Origin: Manis javanica
Lineage: Eukaryota; Chordata; Mammalia; Pholidota; Manidae
NCBI RefSeq assembly: GCF_040802235.1
Contig: NC_133158.1
Coordinates: forward strand, 153,710,401 to 153,774,400
Direction: 5' to 3'
DNA: 64,000 nt
The notes beneath the pieces are model-generated. The model searched no databases. It was not told the origin of the DNA and saw nothing but the letters and a program-made list of their open reading frames with translations. Made by a program: the position numbers and the translations under genes. Below are positions 1 to 11,770 of the stretch, one piece after another (position 1 is the stretch's first letter; every line of letters starts with the position of its first letter).

Positions 1-3000
1 TTCAAATATTGGTTTCAGTGATGTAGGGCTGCCATACATACTGTCTTATGTATGGATTGTTCACAAATTAACCTGCACACCTCATTTAATTCTCTCAAAC
101 TCTCCAAGGTAGGTATTTATCCATTTATCCCCATTTTTCATAGGGGGAAACAAGCAGCTTAGAGGGCTAAATAAATAGCTCAAGGTCAAATGCCTCAGGT
201 ATGTATGACAGTTGCATTTCAGCCCAGACATGTCTGACTCCATTGTCTGTAATGATTATGCATGAGATATGCTAAGATATAATTAAACTCACCATTTATT
301 TTGATAAAGAGCCCCCCACCCCCCGCTTTTTTTTTTTGCTGTCTTTTTAAAGGCTAGGTAGATCACATGCCAAGGAAGAATTTGTTTCGGTTTAATTTAT
401 AAAACCATTTAGTAAAACTGAATTCTAGTTCTACTTTAGGAACTACTAGGCATTAAAACTTTGCTTTGGGTATCTTTCACCAAAGATTGAACAATTTACT
501 TGTGTAATAATGAGGAAGGATAACCTAGAAGATTAAAAATAACATTTAAAATACACTAGCATTATTTACAAGAACTGACACATTAATTACAGTTTCTCAC
601 GTATATCAATATTCTTTAGTCAAACTTTAGTGAAAGCTTATGGGAAAAGGCTTTAAGTAATTTAACATCAGACTTATTTGTCTTGCCTGCTCTGATTAGT
701 ATAAATTAGCAAGACATTTATTAATAGTCTATGTTTTTGGTGAACCCATTAAAATTATCAACTCAATGATATGCAGAATTTTCATATAACCATCAAATAT
801 CAATTTATAACTGAAAGGATGAGAGTTCATTCTCTTTAACAGGTATTACCTTGGGTACAAAGAAATAAAACTAATTACTTAAATCTGATTTTGGGCTTCA
901 AACTAGAAAAATAAGCATTCCAGAATGAGTAACATAGATGAAACTTAATTCGCCAGATTTAAAAGTATAAATTATGCACATATTCTTGGAGATAAAGCAG
1001 ATAGTCAATATACCTTTAATATTACCAGCCAAATTTGAAGTGCATACATTAAAATATATTATGAAAGTCATGTAGTGATGTATAACAATGACAAATTGGC
1101 TACTGTTCCTAAATCTTTATAGAGGAATCCCAATTTTTGCCCCAAATAATGCCAGATTATGAATATAACAAATACTGAGTAATCTGTTATGCTCAGGAAT
1201 TACTGTGGAAAAGACCAAAATTATACCAATGATTCAGGTATGCAGATTCTTTGTGGATGCACTAATTTGTATTATATCATGTAGAAGAGCTGCCTCAAAT
1301 CACAAGTCCACTAGTTTAATATAAAGAAAAACCAAACTTAAAAGGACTTATTTCAATTCAGGAATTTTGCTATACATACCCGTTAAATTTTGTTGGCTAC
1401 TAAGATTTATTAAAAATCTGCTCTTCCCATTCATAAAAAATCACTTAGGAAACAGCACCATTCAGGCTACACTGAACTAGACAGATGTGTTTCTGTAAAG
1501 TCTCTCTTCCTCAAACTTAAGTATTTAGAGAGTAATGCAATTAAAAAACAAACAGTATCTGTTCAGAAAAGGAAATCTGTTTAGATATACTGGCCTAAAA
1601 ACAATTATTAAAAGAAGGAATTAGACCACTGTTTCTCACTAGTAACCATTTGTGTTCCTATTCCTTTTGAGACCACATTTTGTCATTCACTATATATGGT
1701 CTTGGTTATTTGTGATCACTGTCTACTCCCACTCCCCCAACTTCTGCCATTTTAGTAAAGAAAAGTCAAGATCCTTTTATAATTCCCTATCAACCATTCC
1801 TCAGGAAAGAGATTCATTTTGGTTTCTTCACAATCTCATTGGTTCTGTTAACTGAAGGACCCTAGAAAACATGATTGCTTTCAATCTCTTTTGATGCACA
1901 GAAAGACTAAATTCCATTCCAAATTAGCAAGTATCAGATCCATAAATCCAGTATCATGTTTTACTGTTCCCAAATTAGTGCTATCCGAATTACTGAAGAA
2001 TACAATGGTATTGTATTTATTCTCAGGAAGTAGAAAACATATGCTTCATTATGAGTACTGTAAAAAATGACTTCTCATAAAGGCACTTTAGTCCAAGATA
2101 CCCTCCTTTTTCCTGACAAGGAAAAAACAAGGATTTACTAAATTAGTTAGAGTGCCTTATCCACATACATCCAAGCTCCCATATTTTCTAAAAAGTTAAC
2201 TAGTGTTCAGCATCTATAATTTAGTTCACACAAAATTCTGAACAATGTATGTGTCAATGGGAATAAAAAAAAAGCCATACACCTACTGATACAATGCTTA
2301 GTTTTGGAAATTTTAGGCACTTCTAGACATTGGTCTTTCTGGAATTCTGAGATAATTTCCTTTACTTAGAGCTGTTTGTGACTAGAATGTATTTTAGTAA
2401 TCAGCACAGTACTTTGATGAATGCAGTTATAACTCTTTATACTAAACAATGTCACTCATACACAAGATTTTACACTTTGACTGCAAAATCCTTGTTAAGA
2501 GTACTTACTTAGATAGGCATAAGATGGTATCCAATGTGTGATTTAAACATCAGGTGAAAAACTGGAAGGGCAAAACTACCTCTATAATTCAATTTAGATA
2601 AGGGAACGTAAGCTCCCAAGAAACACAGATCCGAGTAAACAGCTTTTGTTTTTAAAGACTAAATGCAGTAAGATTTCGAGAGCTCTAAGAAGTAACAAAA
2701 GTAAGAGTGACAGCTCTTTCTCCTGATATTATACATTTACATACTTCTTTCACTTAAAAAACCCATTAAAAATGTGTGTGTACATATATGATACACATAT
2801 ATCGTATCTAATATGAACAAAACTTTTTATAGCACATACCAGGACAGACCACTTAATATTGACAATTTATAATACTTCATAGGTAGTCATTAACAAATTA
2901 CACAAATAAAATCAATAACAAGATAATAGACATATTTTTCACTAAGGGATCCTTACAATCAGGTTTTCAACAGTCTTTTGGTTGCAGTTGACAGTTCACA

Positions 3001-6000
3001 ATTGCAGCCATTCATAATAGTTCCTGGAATGTGGCCTACAAGGTTCACATTGGTCAGCTATCTATGGAAAATGATCAGTATTGTGTTCCTCTTCCAAAAG
3101 GGCCAGTAATATTTTGTATCCCTTCCCCCTTACAAAAAGAAGTCTGTTAGGTGTAGGTAGTTTGAACAAATTTTTTTAACTTTCACTGTAAAAGTGACTA
3201 CTCATTTTTTTATGAACTATATTTTCAACCATTATTATATCTTCCAGTTGACACAAAATCAACTTTAAGAATCTCAGTAACTATGAGTCCTTCTAATGAG
3301 ATGACAAGCTAGAATGATATATGAACTTTATGGTAATTAATAATAGTCAAAAGGCAATGTTAACTGAGAACTTTTAGAACATTTTCTTACTTTGTATATA
3401 CAACCATTAGCCCTTTGAAAGGTCTGGCTCTTTAAAACAAATGAGCAAATATAGAATCTTGTATTAGGTAACAGAACCAAAAATCACAAGATAAGAGTTT
3501 TCAATGTCAGCCTAAATGTCAATCATTTTTGTTCATCTTCCATTTTCCTTCCTTTTCTCAAAGAGGATGTGTTTACTAACATCTTCACATTTTTTAAAAG
3601 AGCAAACATGTTATTTACAAATTTTTTCTTAGGATATGAAATTTCATCCTATTCACAAAGTTTAAGTCATAATTATTCAAGACTTCTCACTCCAATGTTT
3701 TATTTTACATTTGAATGACTGCAAATAAAACTGTATGCAGATTTTAATTTAGAAGGGCAACCCCAAATCACCATATTAAAATTATGGTTTTGTTAGTACT
3801 GTCTCCTCAAAATACTCATGTCAATAATTTAAACAAACGCCTGGAAAAACTGTTATTTAATTTCAAGCATTCAAGTTCAAAATGCCCTTTCTTTTACAAT
3901 GATTTTCCATTAAAAAACAAAAACAAAAATCTATTTCTACTTAATGGATTTATTCCTTCACCAGGTGTGTTGGTCTAGTGACAATATAGTCAAATGTGTA
4001 AGATTACATCTTGGAAACTAGCATGTTAAATTAGAAACGAACAAAAGACTAACAAAAATTAGAAATGTACATTTGATAAGCAATGCAGATTTTAAAAGAC
4101 GGGGTGGGAGAGGGAAGTGCCACATTTAAAATAGGACTGCACACACATCAAAACCCCTGCACTGGATTAACTGTTGCAATTGATAAGAACACTGATACAG
4201 TAGTATCTGTAGTTCAAATATTCACAGGTTTGGAAATGAGATTCTTGAAATTATCGACTCTTCTAATAAAGTAAGAGGAGAAATAAATGCATCTTTGAGG
4301 TCACAGCCTGAAGAATACATCCCAGAGTTTCCACTTGATCTCTACTTCATGCCATATCATCACATTAAAGTTCTGGGGAATATAATTACATATGCTGTAA
4401 ACTGAGAGAGATGTTAAGAGAGAAAATATATTCTTCATTCATAGGTGTGCATGTGTTTCTTTTTTGGGGGTGGGGGAAGGAGACTGGGAAATCAGCCGTA
4501 ATTTCTTGAAGAGATACGGGAGAATGTAGAAGAGCAACAGAATTGTAAGTAAACGGTTATTTACCAACATGTCAGAAAAAAATTGGCTTCTGACAGCTAG
4601 ATAAGGAAGATACCTCTTGATTTATTACCTAAAATGAACAAATAAGCACAATCTGGATTTCAGGTGTGCCCTTATGTGTGAAAGGTGAAATATGGGAGCA
4701 CATGTAAAGGATTTTTCTTGAGTGGCTTGTGGAATCAGTTTCTTTCCTTGTCTCCCATCCATATAAATTTGCTTAATAACTAGCTAGCTTAGCTGACTTA
4801 TGGACATGTGGTATTCTCTAGTGAGTTTTCAGATGGAAGAAATACTCCCACAAACAAGTCACCTACAAAAAAATATGAACTTTGAATTACAAAAAGCAGA
4901 GAAGATGAATTTCAGTGAGCATTTGTTAAACCAACAGAAGTATATAAGAAAAATACAAAGCTAATTAGAAATGAAAAGTTAAGAAAGGAATGTGAAGAAC
5001 TCAGATGAAACATAGGAAGAAAAAGTTTTAGCAAATCTCATTGTATTCTACATACCAATTATGGTAGAAATCCATAAAAATAGTTTTCATCTTTTAACTC
5101 ATCTAAAATTAACCTCTCTCAAAAACCCCAGCAAATAAATGGTTAACTGACACTCTGTAATCTTTAAATGTAATTTTAAAGTGATGTAACATCAGTTTTT
5201 AAAAATTTGCATTACATACCGTATCTCAAATTTTCATGACATTTCCTCAAAACCACTTAAAATCCTCACTGAACCATACATAACCAAGCATCAATTTTTG
5301 TAGAATTGATGTGGCAATACACCAATTTTCACTTAAGCTATTAAAAAAGCATCCCTTAAATACAGGGAGCTAATTGTTGACATTCATACTTTTAGTAAAA
5401 ATTAAACTAACTTCAAGAACTAGAGCTTTTACTTCTGTCAAATATCTCATACCTCCCTTTCCTATAGTAAAAAGACCAACAGATGATAAGAACATCTTTT
5501 CAACACACTTAACTGCTTAAAAAAAAAAATCTTAGACAAGTTACTGGGAAGCCTTCTGACATCTATCCTTTTTTATTAAAAGGTTGAATGAAGATATGAT
5601 CTTCAAAGCCGGATTTGACACCTCACCATTAGTCTACCCAGCTTCTCCAGATACACTGGAGAAGGTATCTTACTTGGATCTTTCTCTACTAGAGGGCCTC
5701 CAGAATGGGAAACTGCTAACTTTATGTCTCAGTCTCAAAACACACTGAACAAAGCTGTCTGCCTAGGTGTTCAAGTGTGATTGTTATCTAAGAAAGGGAC
5801 AATCCTGTATCTCATAACCTTCTAGCTACAGATGCTAAATTGAGAGGATTAAGCTAAAATCTGCCTTTTTGAAAAAAACAATGTTGCATCTCTACCCATT
5901 TTAGTGCTTTTAAAACTGTGACAAGACCAATTCTCTTATCACACACCTTTATATCAACAATCTAAAACTAATGTCTTTTCAAGAACTGATAAAACAATTT

Positions 6001-6134
6001 TACTAAACACAAATTTTTGTATTTAAAAATGCTAAGGGTCTCAAGCTGAAAAGAGAATTCTCCCAAAGTTGTATCCGAAACTACAATGTTTGGCCAAGCA
6101 TGCCTATCAAATATTTTAAGTAAGATTTCCATAC
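1..6134 (-). other. TSC22D2: TSC22D2 intron 1 (5' part; continues beyond the left edge)
   Basis: Everything left of the exon 1 donor is AT-rich noncoding sequence in the direction of TSC22D2 transcription. I saw no exon resembling the C-terminal TSC-box/leucine-zipper coding region that must follow exon 1, so the remaining exons should lie beyond position 1. Apart from one MIR near 58-262 and short homopolymers (for example C/T-rich near 313-340) no repeat is obvious. Open frames here are short and lack coding character. The intron call follows from the donor site and the known gene structure of a large first exon; conserved regulatory elements cannot be judged from one sequence. Confidence 0.85.
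58..262 (-). repeat. MIR SINE fragment in TSC22D2 intron 1
   Basis: The plus strand shows the reverse-complement MIR core: a tcatttaattctctcaa-like part, then 'ccatttttcatagggggaaacaag', followed by the 'ctcaaggtcaaatgcctcag' and 'catgtctgactccattgt' parts that match the tRNA-related end. It is heavily diverged, as expected for this ancient family. Boundaries are approximate. Confidence 0.65.
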
Positions 6135-6138
6135 CTGT
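6129..6138 (-). other. TSC22D2: Splice donor of TSC22D2 exon 1
   Basis: On the minus strand the exon ends GAAGACAG and the intron begins GTATGG, a good U2-type donor. It splits the Arg codon after two bases (phase 2), in agreement with the family's exon structure. Read-through gives only YGNLT and a stop at 6116-6118, so intron retention would produce a 661-residue protein without the leucine zipper. Confidence 0.85.
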
Positions 6139-8101
6139 CTTCATCACCATCAACAGGAATAGCTATGCTGAATACAGAAGTGGCGAGACTGTTCATAGGT
6201 GTCAACTGAATGGGGTTTGCCAGGGCATCTGCAACAGGCTTCACAACAGGCTTATTTTCAGCAATGAGAGAAAGTGGTGGTTGAGGTAGGGGTTCTGATT
6301 TTCTTCTAGTATCGTCAACTTGCCCGACTAAAGGCTGGGTCTGGGTCTGAAACTGGCTTAGATCAGACTGTGGTAGACTTGTTGGTGCACTGGGTGTGCC
6401 CTGCGCCAAGGGCAGCCCAACTTGCTGGATTATGCTGCCGCTCCTGCTGACTGGCGTATGGCTGCTCAGCTGCTGCGACTGGATCAGAGGCGCGGGTACA
6501 TTTGGCATAGCAACAGAAGTGGTAGACATACTAGGCACGCTGGGAGCGGGCATGGCTGCAGGCACATTTGAAACTCCGGGCACCATGGCGTGGGAGCCAA
6601 CAGGCACGGCTGATGGCGCACTAGTGCCACCCAGCTGTGGTGGAGGCACGGTCTGGGGCTGCCCAGCCCCGGTAGGAACCAGGCCCGGCTGCACCGAGCC
6701 TCCCATTGTAGCCGGGGACACTCCAGCCGGCTGGCAAGGCACGGCCTGTACGCCTTGCGCGGGTCCCGGCCCCGGGGCCACAGCTTCACCGGGCAGGGAA
6801 GACGTGCCCATTATCTGCACGCCCACTGAGACGGCATTCTGGCCGGTGACCACGGGAAGGCTGGCAGCCGCGGCGGGGCTTGCTCCAACGCCGGTGGACG
6901 ACGGTTGCGCGGGGCTTGGTGGCTGCAAGCCGACCACGTGCTGCTGCAGGTACTCACTCTGACCAGAGGGCAACAGATGCGCCGGCGGTAGCTGAGTCTG
7001 GTGATACGCGAACTGCTGGGGCTGCTGCGTTGCAGAAGTGCCGACCGCTGTGCCCGGCTGCGGAGGCAGAACCATGCCGGGCTGCGCCAAGTTTACATTC
7101 GTCAGCGGCAGACCCTGTCCACTGGGCGTCTGGGGACCGACGCCGGGCCCGGTTCCCTGGGGCTGGGTTGGCTGCGCGACTGCCATCATTTGCGGCGACC
7201 CGGCCACGGCTCCAGGGAACGGCGGCGTTGGAACCGAGCTTTGAGCCACAGCCCCACCTACGGGCGGCGGCGGAGGCAGTGGCTGCCCAACGCCAAAACT
7301 CTGCGGCTGGGCCGGAGCGGGCTGGCTCATTTTCTCCGACGGGGGTAGCTGTGACACAGCAGTCAAGGAACTGTCAGTTCCCGAGTCGGGCCCGTGCGCC
7401 CCCTGCATGGAGGCCACTACCACCACCACAGATCCTCCGGTGGCGCCCAAACCGCTGTCCCGCTCTGCAGTATGGTCAAAAGTACTGCTGTGCCTAATGC
7501 AATCCCCGGACCTGGTCAGAACGCTGCTGTCTGAATCTCGTTCATAGTATTCCATACACGTCCATCGGCCGCGTCTATAGGGCTCCCCGCTCCCATGGTC
7601 CAGTTTGATCACACGAAAACGGGAACTACAAGTGGTGGGGGGCTGCGACGGGGCTGCAGTCCCTGGCCCGGCAGATGAGCCCGCGACCGGGGGGGTGCCG
7701 GGTGCCCCCGAGGAAGGGGCCGAGGCGGCGGCCGCTGCCAAAGTATTAGCCAGCGCCCCAGGCCCGCTCCGTGCCGAAACGGCTCCTCCTCCGTTGGCTG
7801 GAGCAGCCGCTGCGGCCGCCAGCTGCCCGTCCAGGAGGAGGTTTGGGGAGACGGTCCCGGGAGTCTCCGCATCTCCCACATTGTTGAGCGTCTCTTCGGA
7901 GGAGCTGCGCTCGCATACCTCCTCAGGGCCATAATCCGTAGCCCGAGAAACGTCGAATATCTCGGAGGAGACGTCCTCTGTGCGTGACTCGTCCGGGTCG
8001 TCCAGACTCTCGGTGTCCTCCGTGATGCTAGTGGCCACCTGGGCGGTGGTGACACTGGTGATCTGGAAGCAGCTCTTCTTCTTGGCCGGCATCTTGGACA
8101 T
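6135..8101 (-). CDS. TSC22D2: TSC22D2 exon 1 coding sequence (655 complete codons plus 2 nt of a split codon)
   Basis: This is the long first coding exon of TSC22 domain family member 2. It starts with [17 protein letters not shown] and the acidic stretch up to about residue 75 (conserved TSC-box 1 of long TSC22D proteins). A second conserved block at about 157-190 contains [20 protein letters not shown]; its RFRV at 161-164 fits the RFxV/I docking motif of the SPAK/OSR1 conserved C-terminal domain. Between the blocks are Ala runs (95-100, 122-126); afterwards there is a Val run (225-229), a Pro run near 273-278 and a long disordered Pro/Gln/Ser-rich region. The last ~60 residues ([20 protein letters not shown] to VDGDEDR) are the conserved lead-in to the C-terminal leucine zipper, which is encoded by exons outside the window. 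Family members dimerise through that zipper and act with NRBP1/WNK kinases in osmotic and growth control; TSC22D2 has also been reported to bind PKM2. The start ATG has A at -3; a second in-frame ATG is codon 4. No frameshift or early stop is present. Confidence 0.96.
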
Positions 8102-8232
8102 GGTGAAGAAGGCTGGAGGGCAGAAGCACGCCAGCTCCTCTGTGATCTCGCTGGAAACCAGAAGGGCAGAGCACGGGCCCCTAAAGACAAAGTCCGAGTC
8201 TGCGCTGGGGTCTGAGGCCCGCCGCTGTTAAG

Positions 8233-8271
8233 TCACTGGCAGATCCGGACGCGGGCCGCTCTGTGAGACAT
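8233..8271 (-). other. Upstream ORF 1 in the TSC22D2 leader (12 codons plus stop)
   Basis: ATG at 8271-8269 opens a frame of 12 codons and stops with TGA at 8235-8233, 131 nt before the main ATG. It exists only if transcription starts upstream of it, which is likely. Such a uORF could modulate translation of TSC22D2; function is inference. Confidence 0.4.
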
Positions 8272-8749
8272 CCTCCTCGCCGTTTCCTTCTGTGTGTCCG
8301 TCTCCTCGGCTCTACCCGCCTCACTCGTGCGGCGGCTCCTCCTCCCTTTTCGCCTCCCGCAGTTGCGGCGCCTCAATTCAACCCCCTCAGAGGCGGCGAG
8401 GGCGCGATCTCAGGCGCGGGCCGGCTGCTTCCTCCTGCCTCCTCCGAGCCGCCGTGGTCAGTCCAGCTCGGCGCAGCGCGCGGCCAGCAGGCCTTAGCTG
8501 GGGGTGGGAGTGGGAGGGCGAAGGGGAGGTGGCGACGGCGGGAGGGGCGGTGCTGCCCCGCTCGGGCTTCTCAGGCCGGTGCCGCCGTCAGCTTCGGGCT
8601 CCCGGACGCTGAGGAAAGAAGGGGAAGGAGTGGAGAGTCTGGAGCCGGGGATTCCTGATTAAGTCAGGAGCCGTGGGGCTGGGGCTGACTGAAGGTCCGC
8701 GGGCGGGCGACGGAGCCAAGGCGCGGGCGGGAGGCCCTTCCTCTCGGCT

Positions 8750-8776
8750 CTAGCCGGAGCTCAGCCCCAGAGACAT
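8750..8776 (-). other. Upstream ORF 2 in the TSC22D2 leader (8 codons plus stop)
   Basis: ATG at 8776-8774 opens a frame that ends with TAG at 8752-8750. It lies about 650 nt before the main ATG. It is transcribed only if the start site lies to the right of 8776. Confidence 0.35.
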
Positions 8777-9207
8777 GTCGACAGTCTCTGACGGAAACCC
8801 GCTCCGGGGGAGGGGAAAGCCGCCTCGGTCCTCCCCTCAGAGGGGGAGCCGCCCCCGCGGGCGGGCGGCGGCGACGACGGTCTCGGCCTCCCCGCGCGGC
8901 TCCTGAGCGAGTGAGGGGCGGCGGCGGCGGCGGCCGGCTTGGCCGGAGAGCAGAGGCGCTCCGGCTGTGTGAGAGACCAGTGGTCGCTTCTTCGGCTCCT
9001 CCTCGGTGCGCCTGGTTCGCAGACCCTGGAGAAACAAATTCAAACTGCTGAAGCGGCGGCTGGAGCTCCCTCCCCTCGGCCAAGATGGGGCTGAAATGGC
9101 CGCGCCAGGGATGCTGGGAAGAGCAGCAGCGCCGCCACTGCCGCCGCTGCCGACTAAAATGCCGCCGCAGCCGCAGCTACCGCCAGCGCCGCAGCGGCCG
9201 CCGTTCC

Positions 9208-9233
9208 GTGACGCACCTGCGTCGTGGCGTCAC
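9208..9233. promoter_or_regulatory. Inverted pair of CRE-like half-sites (GTGACGC...GCGTCAC)
   Basis: GTGACGC at 9208-9214 and its exact reverse complement GCGTCAC at 9227-9233 flank a 12-bp GC-rich centre. TGACG/CGTCA are CREB/ATF half-sites. The position at the upstream edge of the island fits a core or proximal promoter element of TSC22D2. Confidence 0.5.
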
Positions 9234-9289
9234 CGCCCCGCCTCCTCCGGTTTCCTGCAGTTTCGCGTGGAGTTCTGAGGGGGAGGCGG

Positions 9290-9299
9290 TGGGCGGGGC
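9290..9299. promoter_or_regulatory. GC box (Sp1/KLF type)
   Basis: GGGCGGGGC at the distal edge of the CpG island, just before the sequence turns AT-rich. It matches the Sp1/KLF consensus. Other C/G-rich boxes occur between 9230 and 9290. Confidence 0.5.
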
Positions 9300-9310
9300 T
9301 AAAGATTAAA

Positions 9311-11129
9311 AAAGATGAGTTTTTTTAAATTTAAAAATTTAAAAACTTTAATTGTGCGCTGTAGATTTTTAACAGTTGAAAAGCTAAACACTTAAATTCC
9401 AAGCCTAGAAGAGTTTATAATCTCAATCGAATGTTTTTATATCGGTTCTGAAACACTAGAAGGCTGGAGGTCATGTGCCGTCTCTACTGTTAAGCAAAAT
9501 CTTAAGTGAAACAAGGCGATAGGAATGGGAGTCGGGGAATTAGCTAGGATAAAAAGGGAGACGGCTGGAGCAACCGAAATCACTTAAGAAGCCTTTCCTG
9601 AAAACAAATGTTGACCACTGTAGTCAGAGTGAAATGTTGAGAGAAATAGTGATGATTAGCTAACAATAGCAAGCCAGATTGAGGCAGAAAAATGATGTTT
9701 CAGCCAGAAATTTTGTCTCCAAGAATGGCATCAGGAGATGGTTATTTGCCCAGGGTGAGGTCAGTTTAAAAAAAGATTAGAGGTTACCAGCATAATCCTA
9801 ATTTTCCTGAATTTGTTGTGATTCCAGCTTCGATCATTTAAACTCTTGAGGCTGTTTTTACTTTTAGCACGAAATCAGCTTATGGGCTCCATGTAGAAGC
9901 TACTGCGTTAGTTACAGTTATTTCATTAGTTTATTCTAAAACTTTGAGTTTGGAGCCAGAGTGTTAAAAGGTTTGGTTTGGTCCAGAACCAAACAACCAG
10001 AAAGAGTCAGAAAGCACTCATTCCTGTCCCAGTGAAGAGTGCAGATATGAAGATACTAATGAATTTATTATCTTTTAGCTACTTTCTGGCAAAAAAAGGT
10101 AAAAAATGGTAAGGCATTCTTTTAAACAGTTAAAAAATGGAGAAGGTGGCTCGAAGTTTGATATACCAATACACCATTTAGGTAAAATCTAAGAAGTCCT
10201 GCTGGAAATCAAGATTTCATATCTATTACAGCTTTAGCAATCATATCATGATGACTTATATAAATAAATTAATCATTATACTCAGTTCTCTAATCTTTGA
10301 AGAGTGAAAATACTTTTATCCCAAAGGATGTTACAATAATTAAAATTTATAATTTTTTAGATCCTTACTGTAAATAATATGCAGAAGTATGTCTTTTAAC
10401 CTTAGTAGAAACCATGTCCTCCAAATCCAAGTGACTGAGGTTAGGATGTGAAATAAGACCATATAATAATATCCCTGTTTCTTAGGGGGTGGGAGAAAGT
10501 AAAAGAACAAAGTATAACATTATGCTGTTGTGGCAAAGATAGCTAATGGACTGTTTTGTTTCTAAATCTGTAATTTCCATTATTGTTACAGTTTTTCATC
10601 AGTAAATTAGATCAGCAGGTTAAATCCTATATGAATTTATAAGAGCTTAATTTAATTTTGGGTTGATTTACCATATTTTTAAAAGTGATGGCCTATGGGT
10701 GATGTTGAGCAGGTGGCTTTTGGAAAAATAAGTATCGGATGCCTGCTTGTCCTATTATATTACTTTCTTACATAAACTTTTTGATTACTTGTTATGATTC
10801 TCTTAGGTCACACATTTAAAGGAGAAAACCTTAATCCATAATACCATTGCTCCTTGAAGAACATGTGAAGTATTTATTATGAAGTGAAAGTGTTGTTAAA
10901 TATAATTTGGAAGAGATCAGTAAGTGGGCTCTATTTCTGGTAAAGATAGGGTTAACAATATTAAAAGATATCTTAGCAAAAAATAAGATTTATATGGTTA
11001 AAATGTTTTATTTATATACTTAAGGGTTTATGTATATATAAACTAATACAGTGGTTATTTCGAAAGTTTTCCAAAAGTTTTAAAGGCCCTAACTTCTTTT
11101 GTACATTTGCTCTTTTAAAACATAGAAAG
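9311..11129. other. Intergenic, AT-rich, no gene seen
   Basis: Upstream flank of TSC22D2. The composition drops sharply to AT-rich directly after the promoter. I see no coding frame with support, no RNA gene and no clearly assignable repeat. Confidence 0.6.
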
Positions 11130-11770
11130 TTTATTGCATAAAAAACTGAAGGAACAAAATGGCAGCAGACTCAGAGACTCCAAGAATGAACTAGTGGTTA
11201 CCAAAGGGGATGGGTGTGGGAGGGCGGGTGGGAAGGGAGGGAGAAGGGGACTGAGGGGTATATGTTTAGTACACATGGTGTGGGGGATCACGGGGAGAGC
11301 AGTGTATTGCAGAGAAAGGACATAGTGGATCTCTGGCAACTTGCTGCACTGATGGATAGTGACTGCATTGGGGTATGGGTGGGGAGTTGATAATATGGGT
11401 AAATGTAGTAACCACATTGTTTTTTCATGTGAAACCTTCATGGAAAATGATAACACATGTGACAGTGTTTTGGCATCTTGAGAAGAAAAGATAGCATGTC
11501 AACGTGATACTATTGGCAGTAAAATTGTCAAATACCATTTGTTAATTAAAAAATAAAGTTACTGGGTATACATGATTTTTATGAAGCAGTCATATTCTGT
11601 TGTAGATGAGCTAGTTGTTTACAGACATTTAATGGAATATTCTTTGGTAAGATGAATCATCACCATCTATTCTTTCTTTCTTGTATATATGAATTTGGTG
11701 TATGCACAGGTATAATTATGTATATCAATCATACCTTAATAAAAAATTAAAAAAAATTTATTGCATAAAA
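11130..11770 (+). mobile_element. 5'-truncated L1 3' end with 14-bp target-site duplications
   Basis: TTTATTGCATAAAA occurs at 11130-11143 and again at 11757-11770, bracketing a plus-strand L1 3' UTR. It begins 'aactgaaggaacaaaat', continues through 'gtggttaccaaaggggat' and a G-rich tract (11209-11258), and ends 'tatatcaatcatacctt' with AATAAA and an A-rich tail. The intact duplications mark a fairly recent insertion. The L1 3' UTR is interrupted at 11445-11723 by foreign sequence that is duplicated 2.15 kb away. Confidence 0.9.
11445..11723 (+). repeat. 279-bp duplication, copy inserted in the L1 3' end
   Basis: Identical at every position I compared to 13599-13877 (offset 2154). On its left the L1 reads 'gtgaaaccttcat' and on its right 'atatcaatcatacctt', parts that are contiguous in L1 3' ends. 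The segment is therefore an insertion into the L1, and this copy is the derived one. It has no poly(A) of its own and no target-site duplication. Confidence 0.92.

Larger units (their letters stand above)
8102..9080 (-). other. TSC22D2: TSC22D2 5' UTR (extent inferred)
   Basis: GC-rich sequence upstream of the start codon with no splice acceptor near the ATG, so exon 1 probably carries a continuous long leader. The right boundary is a guess based on where promoter-like motifs cluster (9080-9300). In this stretch only two minus-strand ATGs (8271 and 8776) were found; each opens a very short upstream ORF. Confidence 0.5.
6450..9310. promoter_or_regulatory. TSC22D2: CpG island over TSC22D2 exon 1, 5' UTR and promoter
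   Basis: Base composition changes abruptly from AT-rich to GC-rich with many CpG dinucleotides near 6450, and back to AT-rich at about 9310. The densest CpG stretch is 8300-9300. This is the typical unmethylated promoter island of a broadly expressed gene. No TATA box is apparent, so dispersed transcription starts are likely. No divergent gene could be recognised on the other strand. Confidence 0.9.

Noticed and set aside
1-6134. Search for later TSC22D2 exons (leucine-zipper region) in the left part
   Set aside because: No sequence encoding the zipper was recognised; the exons probably lie outside the window.
6396-6962. 188-codon and other plus-strand frames antisense to TSC22D2
   Set aside because: Antisense shadows of a GC-rich coding exon.
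7609-8190. 193-codon frame overlapping the start of TSC22D2 on the same strand
   Set aside because: It begins with TTG, not ATG, and its Arg/Pro/Ser-rich content is what an out-of-frame reading of a GC-rich exon gives.
8664-9083. 139-codon minus-strand frame in the TSC22D2 leader
   Set aside because: Starts with TTG and is Arg/Pro/Gly-rich from GC composition; no support as a protein.
11445-11723. Idea that the 279-bp segment belongs to the L1 family itself
   Set aside because: The L1 3' end reads contiguously on both sides of it, and the second copy lies in non-L1 DNA.
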